Assembly: GCA_948663575.1 (NCBI GenBank)
Contig: CAPNAV010000007.1
Coordinates: 1 to 40,997, forward strand
Direction: 5' to 3'
Length of the DNA stretch: 40,997 nt
From: an uncultured Candidatus Saccharibacteria bacterium
GTDB lineage: Bacteria > Patescibacteriota > Saccharimonadia > Saccharimonadales > Saccharimonadaceae
Positions 9,507-16,527 of the stretch are shown one piece after another. The stretch's first letter is position 1; each line of letters begins with the position of its first letter. The translations under genes and the position numbers were made by a program. Below the pieces are notes generated by a model. That model saw nothing but the letters and a program-made list of their open reading frames with translations. It did not search any database and had not been told where the DNA came from.

Positions 9507-9615
9507 ACAAAAATTTTGTTGATGGGCGAATTATTACAATAACAGGGAAATACAAAAACTGCCTATCTGAAGCAAAAACCGTGAAAGTTTTTGGCAAAAA
9601 ACTTGCGGTTTATGA

Positions 9616-9621
9616 TATAAT
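9616..9621 (+). promoter_or_regulatory. -10 box giving a leaderless lepB mRNA
   Basis: TATAAT with extended TGA (9613-9615), 8 nt before ATG 9630. Confidence 0.65.
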
Positions 9622-9629
9622 AACTAGGT

Positions 9630-10277
9630 ATGGAACAACAACCAAAACCAACTTTTTTTAAAAAACATCCGCTCTTCAAGGACTTATTGAGTCTCGTAGC
9701 ATTTGTTATCTGTGTCATTGTCGGCACCATCATTCTGAACGCTTATGTCTTTCGTTCATATAATGTCGTCGGTCAGAGTATGGAGAACACTTTTCATAAC
9801 AACGATCGCGTCATCGTGAATCGTCTGCCGGTCACTTGGGCGCACTTCCTTGGCCAAGAATACGTCCCCAAGCGCGGCGACGTCATCGTCTTCGCTAATG
9901 GCGACGCGACTGGCCCATTGACCTGCGAAGCCCCTGTTGGCAAAGCCGATCAATATCTCATTAAACGCGTCATCGCTTTTCCGGGCGAACGCGTCACCGT
10001 CAAAGACGGGGTTCTAATGGTTTACAATGACGAACATCCTGACGGCTTCTCTCCAGATGACGAAACCCGCATCGACGAAAACAACGGCCCTAAAGAAAAT
10101 TCCTCTGGCGACGTCGACATGGTCGTCCCAGAAGGCGAAATATTCGTTGCCGGCGACAACCGTGAAGGTTCACACTCGTTCGACTCGCGCTCCGGCCTCG
10201 GTACTATTCCATTCTGCCGCATTGCTGGCCCTGTCGCAATCCGCATTTATCCTTTTGAAGATATCAAATTGTTCTAG
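9630..10277 (+). CDS. lepB: Signal peptidase I
   Basis: 215 residues. It cleaves signal peptides of exported proteins at the outer face of the membrane. One N-terminal membrane segment (about 19-41, LLSLVAFVICVIVGTIILNAYV) is followed by the catalytic domain. The Ser/Lys dyad is visible as Ser50 in GQSMENTF and Lys112 in LIKRVIAFPGERV, and the C-terminal box is GDNREGSHSFDSR. Length is normal for a short single-TM form. Divergent from the 9493 gene. Confidence 0.96.
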   Translation: MEQQPKPTFFKKHPLFKDLLSLVAFVICVIVGTIILNAYVFRSYNVVGQSMENTFHNNDRVIVNRLPVTWAHFLGQEYVPKRGDVIVFANGDATGPLTCEAPVGKADQYLIKRVIAFPGERVTVKDGVLMVYNDEHPDGFSPDDETRIDENNGPKENSSGDVDMVVPEGEIFVAGDNREGSHSFDSRSGLGTIPFCRIAGPVAIRIYPFEDIKLF

Positions 10278-10448
10278 CTTAGAATATAGTTTTAGGTAAC
10301 TAGTAGCGAATTTTCCACGGCAAAGTAGTTACTCACGGTATTTTAGTTGTTGTTTAAATAGCTAATAAGCCTTGAGTTATTCCAAACCCTTATTATTAAT
10401 TCCTCAATACCCCTACTCCTTTTCAGTATGAGCGATTCCGTCGTGACC
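10278..10448. other. Short AT-rich gap between convergent genes
   Basis: Lies between the lepB stop and the prmC stop. No ORF or clear terminator hairpin seen. Confidence 0.4.
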
Positions 10449-11645
10449 TTAGCGACCGACAAACTTCAAAACCATCCCAAACCCCCTAGTCTCTACCATT
10501 TCAAATCCATTTTCTCGAGCCATTTTTGCCAATTCCGTATGTTGGCATGGGTCCACTTCGAAAACCGCCCACTTAGCCACCTTTTGATAATTCATCTGTC
10601 CTAGGAGTCGCTGATACGCTTCTAGGCCATTTTGTTCTGCAAAAAGTGCAATTTTCGGCTCAAAATCGAGCGTTTTTCGGTCCAACCAATCCCATTTCTC
10701 ATCCACATACGGCAAATTCGCCACCAAAATATCAATTTTCGGCTCAAAATTTTCATTTTCTTCACCTCTTTCACTGCCATCTTCTCGTTTGGGGCTATTT
10801 TCCACCTCCTTAGGTAATTCTATATCTAAACTAGGGTTATATAGCGCTTCAGCTTTTTCATTGTTCTTAGTGTCTTGAGAAGGCTTATTCTCCTTTAATG
10901 GCTCCACTATTCCTCTATCATCTCCATTTTGCCGCGACGAATCCAACTCTTCTGGGAGCACTCCACTGTTTTTAACTTGTTGCAGTAAATCTGACTGCCA
11001 AAACGCCACCTTCGCACCCAATTTTATTGCATTTTTCCGCGCCACGATCAAGGCTTCCTGGCTAATATCCAGCGTTATCATCTCAATTTCTGGTCGTTCC
11101 AGTGCTAAAGTCACCGCAATACAGCCCGAGCCCGTCCCCACCTCTAGCACTCGTACTTTTTTTTCATTTTCTTCACCTCTTTCACTGCCATCTTCTCGTT
11201 TGGGGCTATTTTCCACCTCCTTAGGTAATTCTATATCTAAACTAGGGTTATATAGCGCTTCAGCTTTTTCATTGTTCTTAGTGCCGCCAGGAGCATTGTT
11301 TTCTCGGTCAATCAGCCCCAGCACCAGCTCCACCACTCCCTCTGTCTCCGGACGGGGAATCAGCACATTCTTGCTTACCTCAAATTTCCGTCCAAAAAAC
11401 TCTTTCTCTCCCAGAATATACGCCATCGGCTCGCCAGCTTGGCGGCGTTGCAACATTTTCTCCGCCAAAAGCTGCTCCGCATCTGTCATTTCTGCCTCAT
11501 CATGCGCCACTAGCCAACTCCGATCAGGACGCTCCTCGCCAAATCTCTCCCTAATCGCCCGCATCAAAATCAGCTCCGCATCCAAACCGCTGATCTTATT
11601 TTTATTCTGTTCCAGCCATTCTCGCAAAGTTATTTCACTACTCAT
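10449..11645 (-). CDS. prmC: Peptide chain release factor N5-glutamine methyltransferase, with two in-frame repeat insertions
   Basis: PrmC (HemK) methylates the Gln of the GGQ motif in release factors; its substrate RF1 (prfA) is also in this window. An N-terminal helical domain is followed by an SAM-binding domain with RPETEG, VLEVGTGSGCIAVTLAL and ANLPYV, corresponding to the NPPY motif. At 398 residues it is over 100 longer than usual. The excess is two copies of an identical 41-codon block containing YNPSLDIELPKEVENSPKRE, one before VLEVGTGSG and one between FWQSDLL and ILVANLPYV. Both are loop positions and both keep the frame. ATG 11645 overlaps the stop of the upstream ASCH-like gene, so translation is coupled. 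Confidence 0.92.
   Translation of the reverse strand: MSSEITLREWLEQNKNKISGLDAELILMRAIRERFGEERPDRSWLVAHDEAEMTDAEQLLAEKMLQRRQAGEPMAYILGEKEFFGRKFEVSKNVLIPRPETEGVVELVLGLIDRENNAPGGTKNNEKAEALYNPSLDIELPKEVENSPKREDGSERGEENEKKVRVLEVGTGSGCIAVTLALERPEIEMITLDISQEALIVARKNAIKLGAKVAFWQSDLLQQVKNSGVLPEELDSSRQNGDDRGIVEPLKENKPSQDTKNNEKAEALYNPSLDIELPKEVENSPKREDGSERGEENENFEPKIDILVANLPYVDEKWDWLDRKTLDFEPKIALFAEQNGLEAYQRLLGQMNYQKVAKWAVFEVDPCQHTELAKMARENGFEMVETRGFGMVLKFVGR
10750..10872 (-). repeat. 123-bp direct repeat inside prmC, copy A
   Basis: Identical over 123 bp (41 codons) to 11161-11283. It encodes the Lys/Glu-rich block with NPSLDIELPKEVENSPKRED and SERGEEN. It sits between the motifs FWQSDLL and ANLPYV of PrmC. 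Confidence 0.95.
11161..11283 (-). repeat. 123-bp direct repeat inside prmC, copy B
   Basis: Identical partner of 10750-10872, placed just before VLEVGTGSGC in PrmC. Perfect identity of the two copies implies recent duplication or ongoing homogenisation. Confidence 0.95.
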
Positions 11646-11940
11646 CTAAAAGCGAAATCACCTGTGCGCCATATTTTTCAAAATCCGCCTTCACATCAGG
11701 CCGATTTAACCAGTCAAAATCCTTCGTTCGAGCAACGAACCCCACCTTCTTACGAATCGAACGCCCAGTCGGTCTCCGTCCAGAAGTCGCATCTCGCCCA
11801 TCCTCATAGATCCACTCGTCAAGAATCAAAATATCGCCTGGTTCACATTCAAAATCATTCACTCTCCACTCAAAAGTCTTCTGTCCAGACAGAATTGCTT
11901 CAAAATATTCAGTATCAATCTTCTTATGAATTTCACGCAT
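11638..11940 (-). CDS. ASCH/DUF3850-like small protein
   Basis: 100 residues, matching the DUF3850 type of ASCH domain: an N-terminal H.K....YF.aI.sG.KtfEwR.ND pattern, then GDILILDEW and a C-terminal strand region. ASCH folds are PUA-like and are thought to bind RNA, so a role in translation or RNA handling is plausible. It overlaps prmC by 8 nt, forming a two-gene operon. The start region lacks an obvious ribosome-binding site. Confidence 0.75.
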   Translation of the reverse strand: MREIHKKIDTEYFEAILSGQKTFEWRVNDFECEPGDILILDEWIYEDGRDATSGRRPTGRSIRKKVGFVARTKDFDWLNRPDVKADFEKYGAQVISLLDE

Positions 11941-11957
11941 AATTTACTCTAATTTCA

Positions 11958-11979
11958 CTATGTTACACCGGATAGGATT
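11958..11979 (-). repeat. Duplicate of the tRNA-Arg 3' end (att-like)
   Basis: 22 nt with one mismatch to 12130-12151, which is the 3' end of tRNA-Arg including part of the T arm and the acceptor strand. Direct repeat with 172-nt spacing; the hallmark of a tRNA 3' end used or copied by an integrating element. Confidence 0.75.
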
Positions 11980-12129
11980 ATGTCTTGCTACGCAAGCCAT
12001 TTCGCTGGGCGTCGCCTCAAAAGAAAATGCTAGTATTTTCTTTATTCGTCTCCTACAGCGACCGAACCTACGGTTCTTATCTTTTCTGACCATAAATAGA
12101 AAATAGTCTACCCAAAGGTAAGCTATTTT
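11980..12129 (-). mobile_element. Small hairpin-rich element abutting tRNA-Arg
   Basis: About 150 bp bounded by tRNA-Arg and a 22-nt copy of its 3' end. On the minus strand it has TAGAAAATAG.../CTATTTTCTA, AAGAAAAT...ATTTTCTT, and TTGCGTAGCAA hairpins, with GTAGGAGACGA before and GAGGCGACGCCC after the AAGAAAAT hairpin. The same flanking words occur at 21.8-21.95 kb. No ORF. Confidence 0.5.
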
Positions 12130-12132
12130 CTA

Positions 12133-12209
12133 TGGTACACCGGATAGGATTCGAACCTACGACCCTCTGTTCCGAAGACAGATGCTCTAATCCACTGAGC
12201 TACCGGTGC
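12133..12209 (-). tRNA. tRNA-Arg (TCG)
   Basis: Minus strand: acceptor GCACCGG/CCGGTGT, D arm with AGCTCAGTGGATTAGAGC, anticodon stem TCTGT/ACAGA with loop CTTCGGA (anticodon TCG, codon CGA), T loop GTTCGAATC, discriminator A and encoded CCA (12133-12135). Confidence 0.94.
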
Positions 12210-12267
12210 ATATATCCTTATTTTAACATATTTTTCAGTATTCCTCCCCATTTTCGCCAAAATATCG

Positions 12268-12273
12268 TATAAT
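12268..12273 (+). promoter_or_regulatory. -10 box before the CmpB-like gene
   Basis: TATAAT ending 13 nt before ATG 12287; the leader would be only about 6 nt long. Confidence 0.5.
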
Positions 12274-12286
12274 TACAATAAGTATT

Positions 12287-12895
12287 ATGCCAGCACCAAC
12301 AAAATCCCCTACGAAGCACACTCTTACCACCGAGAATATTATCCTAAACTACATCCTCTTCTTTTTTGTTTGCGCATTCATTGGCTGGATTTGGGAGGTG
12401 ATTCTTTTCGTTTTTATGACTGGCAACTTCGTTAATCGCGGCGTCCTTCATGGCCCTTGGCTGCCGATTTACGGCTGTGGCGGCCTCCTTATCGCCTTAT
12501 GTTTTGAGCGTTTCAAGAAACATCCTGTCACCGTTTTCCTCGCCTCTGCCATCGGTTGTGGGATTTTAGAATATTTCACCGGTTGGTATCTAGAAACTTT
12601 CAAACACCTCAAATGGTGGGATTACACCGGTCAATTTCTCAGCCTTCACGGCCGCATCTGTTTCACCAGCATCCTTTCTTTTGGCCTCTGTGGCCTTGCT
12701 ATTGTTTATTTTCTCTATCCATTCTTTACCAATTTATTTAATCGTCTCAATCTCCGCCCCAAGAAATTCCTCTGCCTTGTTCTTATTCTCGTTTTTCTGG
12801 GAGATTTTATCTACTCCTCCGACGTTCCTAATACTGGAGAGGGAATCACCAACGAAATTAGCACCACTTCTAATATTATTGTTTCTCAATCATAA
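12287..12895 (+). CDS. CmpB-like putative ABC-transporter type IV membrane protein (PF06541-like)
   Basis: 202 residues with about five membrane segments. It matches the family pattern: F.GWIWEVI in the first segment, then GNFVNRGVLHGPWLPIYGCGGLL, then GILEYFTGWYLE and WWDYTGQF.LHGRICF. These proteins are annotated as putative permeases, but no transport substrate is established. The last 30 residues are a polar tail. The gene is monocistronic by appearance and is followed by a hairpin that terminates the opposite strand. Confidence 0.85.
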   Translation: MPAPTKSPTKHTLTTENIILNYILFFFVCAFIGWIWEVILFVFMTGNFVNRGVLHGPWLPIYGCGGLLIALCFERFKKHPVTVFLASAIGCGILEYFTGWYLETFKHLKWWDYTGQFLSLHGRICFTSILSFGLCGLAIVYFLYPFFTNLFNRLNLRPKKFLCLVLILVFLGDFIYSSDVPNTGEGITNEISTTSNIIVSQS

Positions 12896-12917
12896 AAAAC
12901 CCCGCAATACGCAGGGG
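12893..12917 (-). terminator. Terminator for the minus-strand pseudogene
   Basis: On the minus strand CCCC...GC/GC...GGGG (one bulge) is followed by TTTTTTATG. It lies 30 nt after the stop of the 12946-13233 reading frame. Confidence 0.6.
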
Positions 12918-12945
12918 AAAGAGGTGAGAGTCTGCCTAAAAACTG

Positions 12946-13233
12946 TTACTTGGCACGTTTAAGTTTAGCGAAACAATCTATCGTACAGCCTATTAGCAGC
13001 ATTGGCAAAGCAGCGACCGCATAGAACGCAAAAAAGAGTAATACCACAACCCCCACAGCAAAACCACTTGAACTGCATACTGCAATCGTTATCATTGTCA
13101 GCAAAACCACGCATATTGCTATCCCGATCTACATCATCAACCAAAGCTCCCAAATAAAACCCAATACCGCCAATACCAATCCAGTATCAAAGAGACCAAA
13201 GCCGAATACCATCACAATCATATCACTATTCAT
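12946..13233 (-). pseudogene. Small membrane protein interrupted by an in-frame TAG
   Basis: From ATG 13233 the frame reads MNSDMIVMVFGFGLF... through a hydrophobic segment to codon 34. It meets TAG at 13129-13131, then continues in the same frame through two more hydrophobic stretches (IGIAICVVLLTMITIAVC and FAVGVVVLLFFAFYAVAALP) to TAA at 12946. The total of 96 codons, with a terminator directly downstream, indicates a once-intact three-TM protein of about 95 residues. Readthrough is possible but there is no evidence that TAG is recoded. Family unknown. Confidence 0.6.
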
Positions 13234-13330
13234 CTGTATCCACTTTTTCAATGCAAACCAACTCCTCTCTAAAGAACTCCCCCATCTTCACTCCTGATTA
13301 TATCACATTCCATCTCGGACTTATTCATGT

Positions 13331-13336
13331 TATAAT
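13331..13336 (+). promoter_or_regulatory. -10 box giving a leaderless methyltransferase mRNA
   Basis: TATAAT with extended TGT, 7 nt before ATG 13344. This argues for the internal ATG rather than the longer frame from 13251. Confidence 0.65.
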
Positions 13337-13343
13337 AGCGACA

Positions 13344-13949
13344 ATGTCAACCCGCAATCATCTCCTTTCTCAACACTTTCTCAGGTCGCCCCGTCTTGCG
13401 CTTAAACTCATTGGCCATAGCAATCTCAAAAAGCGCAACCTCGTACTTGACATTGGCGCCGGTTCAGGCGTAATTACTATTGCCCTAGCAAAGCGCGTCC
13501 GCGAAGTCTGGGCTATCGAGCCCGACCACAACACCGCCGAGAAACTCCGTGCCAATCTTCAAAAATACCATATCGAAAACGTTCGCGTCATTGAGCGAGA
13601 CTTTTTACAACTCGATCTACCGACCGAACCTTATAAAGTTTTTGCCAATCCGCCATTCCATCTTTCTGCCGAAATCCTCTATAAACTGCTCAATCTCGCT
13701 AACCAAGATGGTAAAATTATCTCAAGATCCACTCCCAACCACCTCAAACCCAGCGCAATCTACCTGATACTCCAGAAACAGCTCGCCCTAAAACTCATTC
13801 CTACCGACCGCCATTATACCTCCCAACTCGGACAACAGATCCTACATGATTACAACGCCCGTATCCGCCTACCACTCCGCCCCACCGATTTTACCCCACC
13901 CCCCGCCGTCCCAACAGTCCTCTATGAAGCTAGGTTACGTACATCATAA
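13344..13949 (+). CDS. rRNA adenine N6-dimethyltransferase family protein (Erm/RsmA-like)
   Basis: 201 residues. Signatures of the KsgA/Erm family are visible in order: SQHFLRSPRLA, the SAM-binding motif LDIGAGSGVITIAL, VWAIEPD, ERDFLQLDLP and the target-base motif NPPFHLSAEIL. RsmA normally has about 260-270 residues with a C-terminal helical domain; that domain is reduced or missing here, which is closer to short Erm-like proteins. It could dimethylate 16S or 23S rRNA. Whether it gives macrolide resistance cannot be told. The promoter lies directly against the ATG (leaderless). Confidence 0.85.
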   Translation: MSTRNHLLSQHFLRSPRLALKLIGHSNLKKRNLVLDIGAGSGVITIALAKRVREVWAIEPDHNTAEKLRANLQKYHIENVRVIERDFLQLDLPTEPYKVFANPPFHLSAEILYKLLNLANQDGKIISRSTPNHLKPSAIYLILQKQLALKLIPTDRHYTSQLGQQILHDYNARIRLPLRPTDFTPPPAVPTVLYEARLRTS

Positions 13950-13970
13950 AAAATCCCCGCCGTAGCGGGG
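13948..13970 (-). terminator. Terminator for the minus-strand membrane-protein genes
   Basis: Perfect stem CCCCGC-TACG-GCGGGG on the minus strand followed by ATTTTTTATG, 39 nt after the stop at 14009. It overlaps the end of the plus-strand methyltransferase gene. Confidence 0.75.
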
Positions 13971-14008
13971 TGAGGAGGGGGGTCTACTATAAAACATGTC
14001 AACCTAAT

Positions 14009-14389
14009 CTACGCACTTGCTTTTTCGTCGAACTGATCAAGTACCTCCGCGACAGTTATCAGTACCAGAACAACACCGCCCCAAGCTACCGAAACTATCA
14101 CTACTAACGGCGAAAAGATCAACCACAACAAATTTTGCACTAGCCGCTTTCTACCAGTCGCAATCTTGCGTGGATTCCGTTTCTCATGTGCTTTCCGCAA
14201 ATAGCGCCAATCAGACTTAATATCGCTCCGAATATTTAGCAAAAGGCATATCCAGCAAACTGTCATACAGACAACAATTACTGTTACAGCCAGCTGCATC
14301 GGCACGATATGCGTAAGACCAAGCAGAGCAGATACTAAGCATATAATAAAAGCCACAAAGATCAAAGGATAGCCAAACCAAGTACTCAT
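14009..14389 (-). CDS. Small three-TM membrane protein, unknown
   Basis: 126 residues from ATG 14389, preceded by GGAAAGGA. Hydrophobic segments: YPLIFVAFIICLVSALLGL, LAVTVIVVCMTVCWICLLL and LLWLIFSPLVVIVSVAWGGVVLVLITVA. A basic loop (RKAHEKRNPRKIATGRKR) lies between the second and third. It is downstream of, and 24 nt from, another broken membrane-protein gene on the same strand, and shares its terminator. No family recognised. Confidence 0.6.
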   Translation of the reverse strand: MSTWFGYPLIFVAFIICLVSALLGLTHIVPMQLAVTVIVVCMTVCWICLLLNIRSDIKSDWRYLRKAHEKRNPRKIATGRKRLVQNLLWLIFSPLVVIVSVAWGGVVLVLITVAEVLDQFDEKASA

Positions 14390-14413
14390 ACAGTCATTCC
14401 TTTCCAAACAAAG

Positions 14414-14770
14414 TCAAGCAGCACTTCTACATTTACATCGTGACCAAAGCACAAATTTCCAGATCGCATAACCTATTCCTCCAAGTGGCCCCATCAATAT
14501 CACTACCACAGCGCAAGCCGCAAAAGCAATACTGAATAACGGATAACGCACGCCGCCATAATCTAACGCTTCTAAAATACGCTCCTTCCGAGTCTCATAT
14601 TCAGCATACGTCTTATCGGTCAGCATCATAATAAATATCGCTACCCATGATATCACCGCTATAGCCAGTCCCATCCAGAATAGTCATGGATATTTAAATA
14701 GCCAACCGCTTACCATCATCAAAACACCAACACCACCCGGAATCACAAAAAGCAATCCAGCCACTTCCAA
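14414..14770 (-). pseudogene. Membrane-protein gene interrupted by an in-frame TGA
   Basis: A perfect GGAGG (14779-14783) is spaced 8 nt from TTG 14770. That frame runs MEVAGLLFVIPGGVGVLMMV... to a TGA at 14684-14686, then continues in the same frame as LFWMGLAIAVISWVAIFIMML to the stop at 14414. An internal ATG (14674) could give an 86-residue product but has no ribosome-binding site. TGA is a true stop elsewhere (for example the overlapping panA/fic junction), so this is read as a decayed gene rather than recoding. Three to four hydrophobic segments overall. Confidence 0.55.
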
Positions 14771-14822
14771 AACCGACACCTCCTATCTTAAGCTACTCCC
14801 CCCTCCATCACATTATACCACA

Positions 14823-15866
14823 CTACTCTTCCGGCAACTGACGCTCCGCCTGCGTCAACTCTCTGATTAAATCCTCGACATCTCCATCCATCGCCGCACC
14901 AATGTTCGATCGTGAATAATGAATCCGATGATCAGTGATCCGATCTTGTGGGAAATTATAGGTCCGAATCTTCTCACTCCGATCCCCCGAACCAATCAAA
15001 CTCTTCCGTGCATCGCTTGCCGCCTGTCGCTCTTCCTGTAATTTCTTCTCCATCAACCTCGAACGTAGCACTGCCATTGCCTTAATCCGGTTCTGCTGCT
15101 GACTTCGCTCATCTTGCATCGCTACCACGATCCCCGTCGGCAAATGCGTAATCCTCACCGCCGAATCCGTCGTATTCACGCCCTGACCACCGTGACCTCC
15201 AGATCGGTAAATATCAATCCGCAGATCTTCCGGCTTTATCTCAATATCCGTCTCCGCTGCCTCCGGCAAGACTGCCACTGTCGCCGTCGAGGTATGAATC
15301 CGCCCCTGGCTCTCCGTCACCGGCACCCGTTGCACCCGATGCACTCCACCCTCAAATTTCATTTGTCCATAAGGTTTTTCACCCGACATCCGAATGATTA
15401 CCTCTTTCATTCCACCCGCCTCATTCTCATTTTGGCTCAAGAGCTCCACTTTCAGCCCATGTCGCTCCGCATAACGCACATACATACGATAAAGTTCGCC
15501 TGCAAAAAGGGAAGCTTCATCTCCGCCTGCCCCCGCCCGAATTTCCATAATCGCCGGCTTATCATCCGCCGGATCCCGTGGCAATAGTTTTTCTTCAAGC
15601 TCCACATTCAACTCATCGATTTTTTGACCCAGCAACCGCACATCCTCTTGCGCCATCTCGCCTAATTCTGGATCGTGAATCAACTCTGTTGCCTCTTCCA
15701 GATTCTGCTTAGCCCGCTTAATCTGCTCTATCAAATCTAAGATTTCGTTAATCTCCGCCAATCTCCGAGATTTCGCGGCAAAATCCGGATCCGCATAGGC
15801 TTCTGTTTGCGCCAAGAACTCTTCAATCTGCGCTTTTTCTTCGTTAAAATTCTGTTCATTCATCAT
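14823..15866 (-). CDS. prfA: Peptide chain release factor 1
   Basis: 347 residues. RF1 reads UAA and UAG and triggers peptide release. The codon-recognition motif is PVT (182-184, in VPVTESQGRIHTS) and the catalytic GGQ is at 226-228 in SGGHGGQGVN. The domain order and length are normal for bacterial RF1. The start is leaderless-like: TATAAT (15877-15882) lies 10 nt before ATG 15866. Two ATGs in a row leave a one-codon uncertainty. PrmC, its modifying enzyme, is 3 kb away instead of adjacent. Confidence 0.96.
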   Translation of the reverse strand: MMNEQNFNEEKAQIEEFLAQTEAYADPDFAAKSRRLAEINEILDLIEQIKRAKQNLEEATELIHDPELGEMAQEDVRLLGQKIDELNVELEEKLLPRDPADDKPAIMEIRAGAGGDEASLFAGELYRMYVRYAERHGLKVELLSQNENEAGGMKEVIIRMSGEKPYGQMKFEGGVHRVQRVPVTESQGRIHTSTATVAVLPEAAETDIEIKPEDLRIDIYRSGGHGGQGVNTTDSAVRITHLPTGIVVAMQDERSQQQNRIKAMAVLRSRLMEKKLQEERQAASDARKSLIGSGDRSEKIRTYNFPQDRITDHRIHYSRSNIGAAMDGDVEDLIRELTQAERQLPEE

Positions 15867-15876
15867 AATTTATGCT

Positions 15877-15882
15877 ATTATA
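15877..15882 (-). promoter_or_regulatory. -10 box of prfA
   Basis: TATAAT with extended TGC on the minus strand, 10 nt before ATG 15866. Confidence 0.6.
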
Positions 15883-16034
15883 GCATACATAGGGCGCGGG
15901 AAAGCAGTTTTTGTGATCTCTGCTTTCTTCCCACCCTATACCTGTTTTTCAGCCAGCTTTCTCTTAAGGCTTTTGCCAAAAGCCATTCATCAGTTTTTAG
16001 TTATATCTAAGCTCCACGTTTAATAATTAAGGCA

Positions 16035-16063
16035 TTTACAGTCAAAGAAACTACTAATATACT
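16035..16063 (+). promoter_or_regulatory. Promoter of tRNA-Val
   Basis: TTTACA (16035-16040), 17-nt spacer, TATACT (16058-16063), about 45 nt upstream of the mature tRNA. Confidence 0.6.
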
Positions 16064-16082
16064 GAATAAGAAAGCAAGAAGA

Positions 16083-16098
16083 TTAATAAATAGGTTCA
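16083..16098 (+). repeat. Inverted repeat left of tRNA-Val
   Basis: TTAATAAATAGGTTCA pairs with 16185-16200 (TGAATCTATTTATTAG), 15 of 16 positions allowing one G-U. The two arms bracket the tRNA, so the precursor could fold with the tRNA on a 16-bp stem. Confidence 0.6.
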
Positions 16099-16108
16099 GG
16101 TGCAACAT

Positions 16109-16184
16109 GGCCTCTTGGCTCAGTGGCTAGAGCACTCCGTTCACATCGGAGGGGTCGCTGGTTCGATCCCAGCAGAGGCCACCA
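16109..16184 (+). tRNA. tRNA-Val (CAC)
   Basis: Acceptor GGCCTCT/AGAGGCC, anticodon stem CTCCG/CGGAG with loop TTCACAT (anticodon CAC, codon GTG), T loop GTTCGATCC, discriminator A and encoded CCA (16182-16184). Confidence 0.95.
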
Positions 16185-16189
16185 TGAAT

Positions 16190-16390
16190 CTATTTATTAG
16201 TTTTCTTACATCGATCCAACAGTTCCCAGTGTTTCCATTTTGCTATTTGCTCTATGATTCTTTTTAATTCTTGTTTTACTTTTGCGTCTGCGAGAACTTT
16301 ACCATGATACTTTGGCGTCCATACGAAATGGTACTTCAAATCGTAAAAACAATGTGTTAAAGTCCTGATTGTACGTTTGTTATAGTTCAT
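16190..16390 (-). pseudogene. tnpA: Truncated IS200/IS605 transposase TnpA
   Basis: 66 residues from ATG 16390. They match the N-terminus of Y1 (HUH) transposases of the IS200/IS605 group: RTIRTLTHCFYDLKYHFVWT followed by PKYHGKVL and a helix. The frame ends 6 nt from the 3' end of tRNA-Val, before the HUH motif and the catalytic Tyr, so only about half of the normal 130-150 residues remain. A large hairpin upstream (16403-16434) is what remains of the left end. Non-functional remnant. Confidence 0.82.
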
Positions 16391-16402
16391 ACGTATATCC
16401 TC

Positions 16403-16434
16403 AATAAGGGTCATCCTGCCGGATGACCCTTATT
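16403..16434. repeat. Perfect 14-bp hairpin, probable IS200/IS605 left-end structure
   Basis: AATAAGGGTCATCC-TGCC-GGATGACCCTTATT, immediately upstream of the tnpA start. Subterminal hairpins recognised by TnpA sit at this position in IS200/IS605 elements. It could also act as a terminator. Confidence 0.7.
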
Positions 16435-16469
16435 ATACGACTTTGTCTGCCAACGTACATCTCACCACA

Positions 16470-16492
16470 AATGTTGTAAATTTTACAACATT
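16470..16492. repeat. Palindrome AATGTTGTAA-N3-TTACAACATT
   Basis: Same arms and spacing as 4928-4950, followed by TTTTC on the plus strand here as well. It lies between the IS remnant and the Nudix gene. Confidence 0.65.
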
Positions 16493-16527
16493 TTCTTTCC
16501 TAGAAGCATCTTTCCGCCAAAATACCC

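Noticed and set aside
13129..14686. Possible reassignment of TGA or TAG as sense codons
   Set aside because: TGA ends panA with an ATGA overlap and ends several phage genes; TAG ends topA and cassette c2. Known housekeeping proteins align without internal stops, so the standard code holds.
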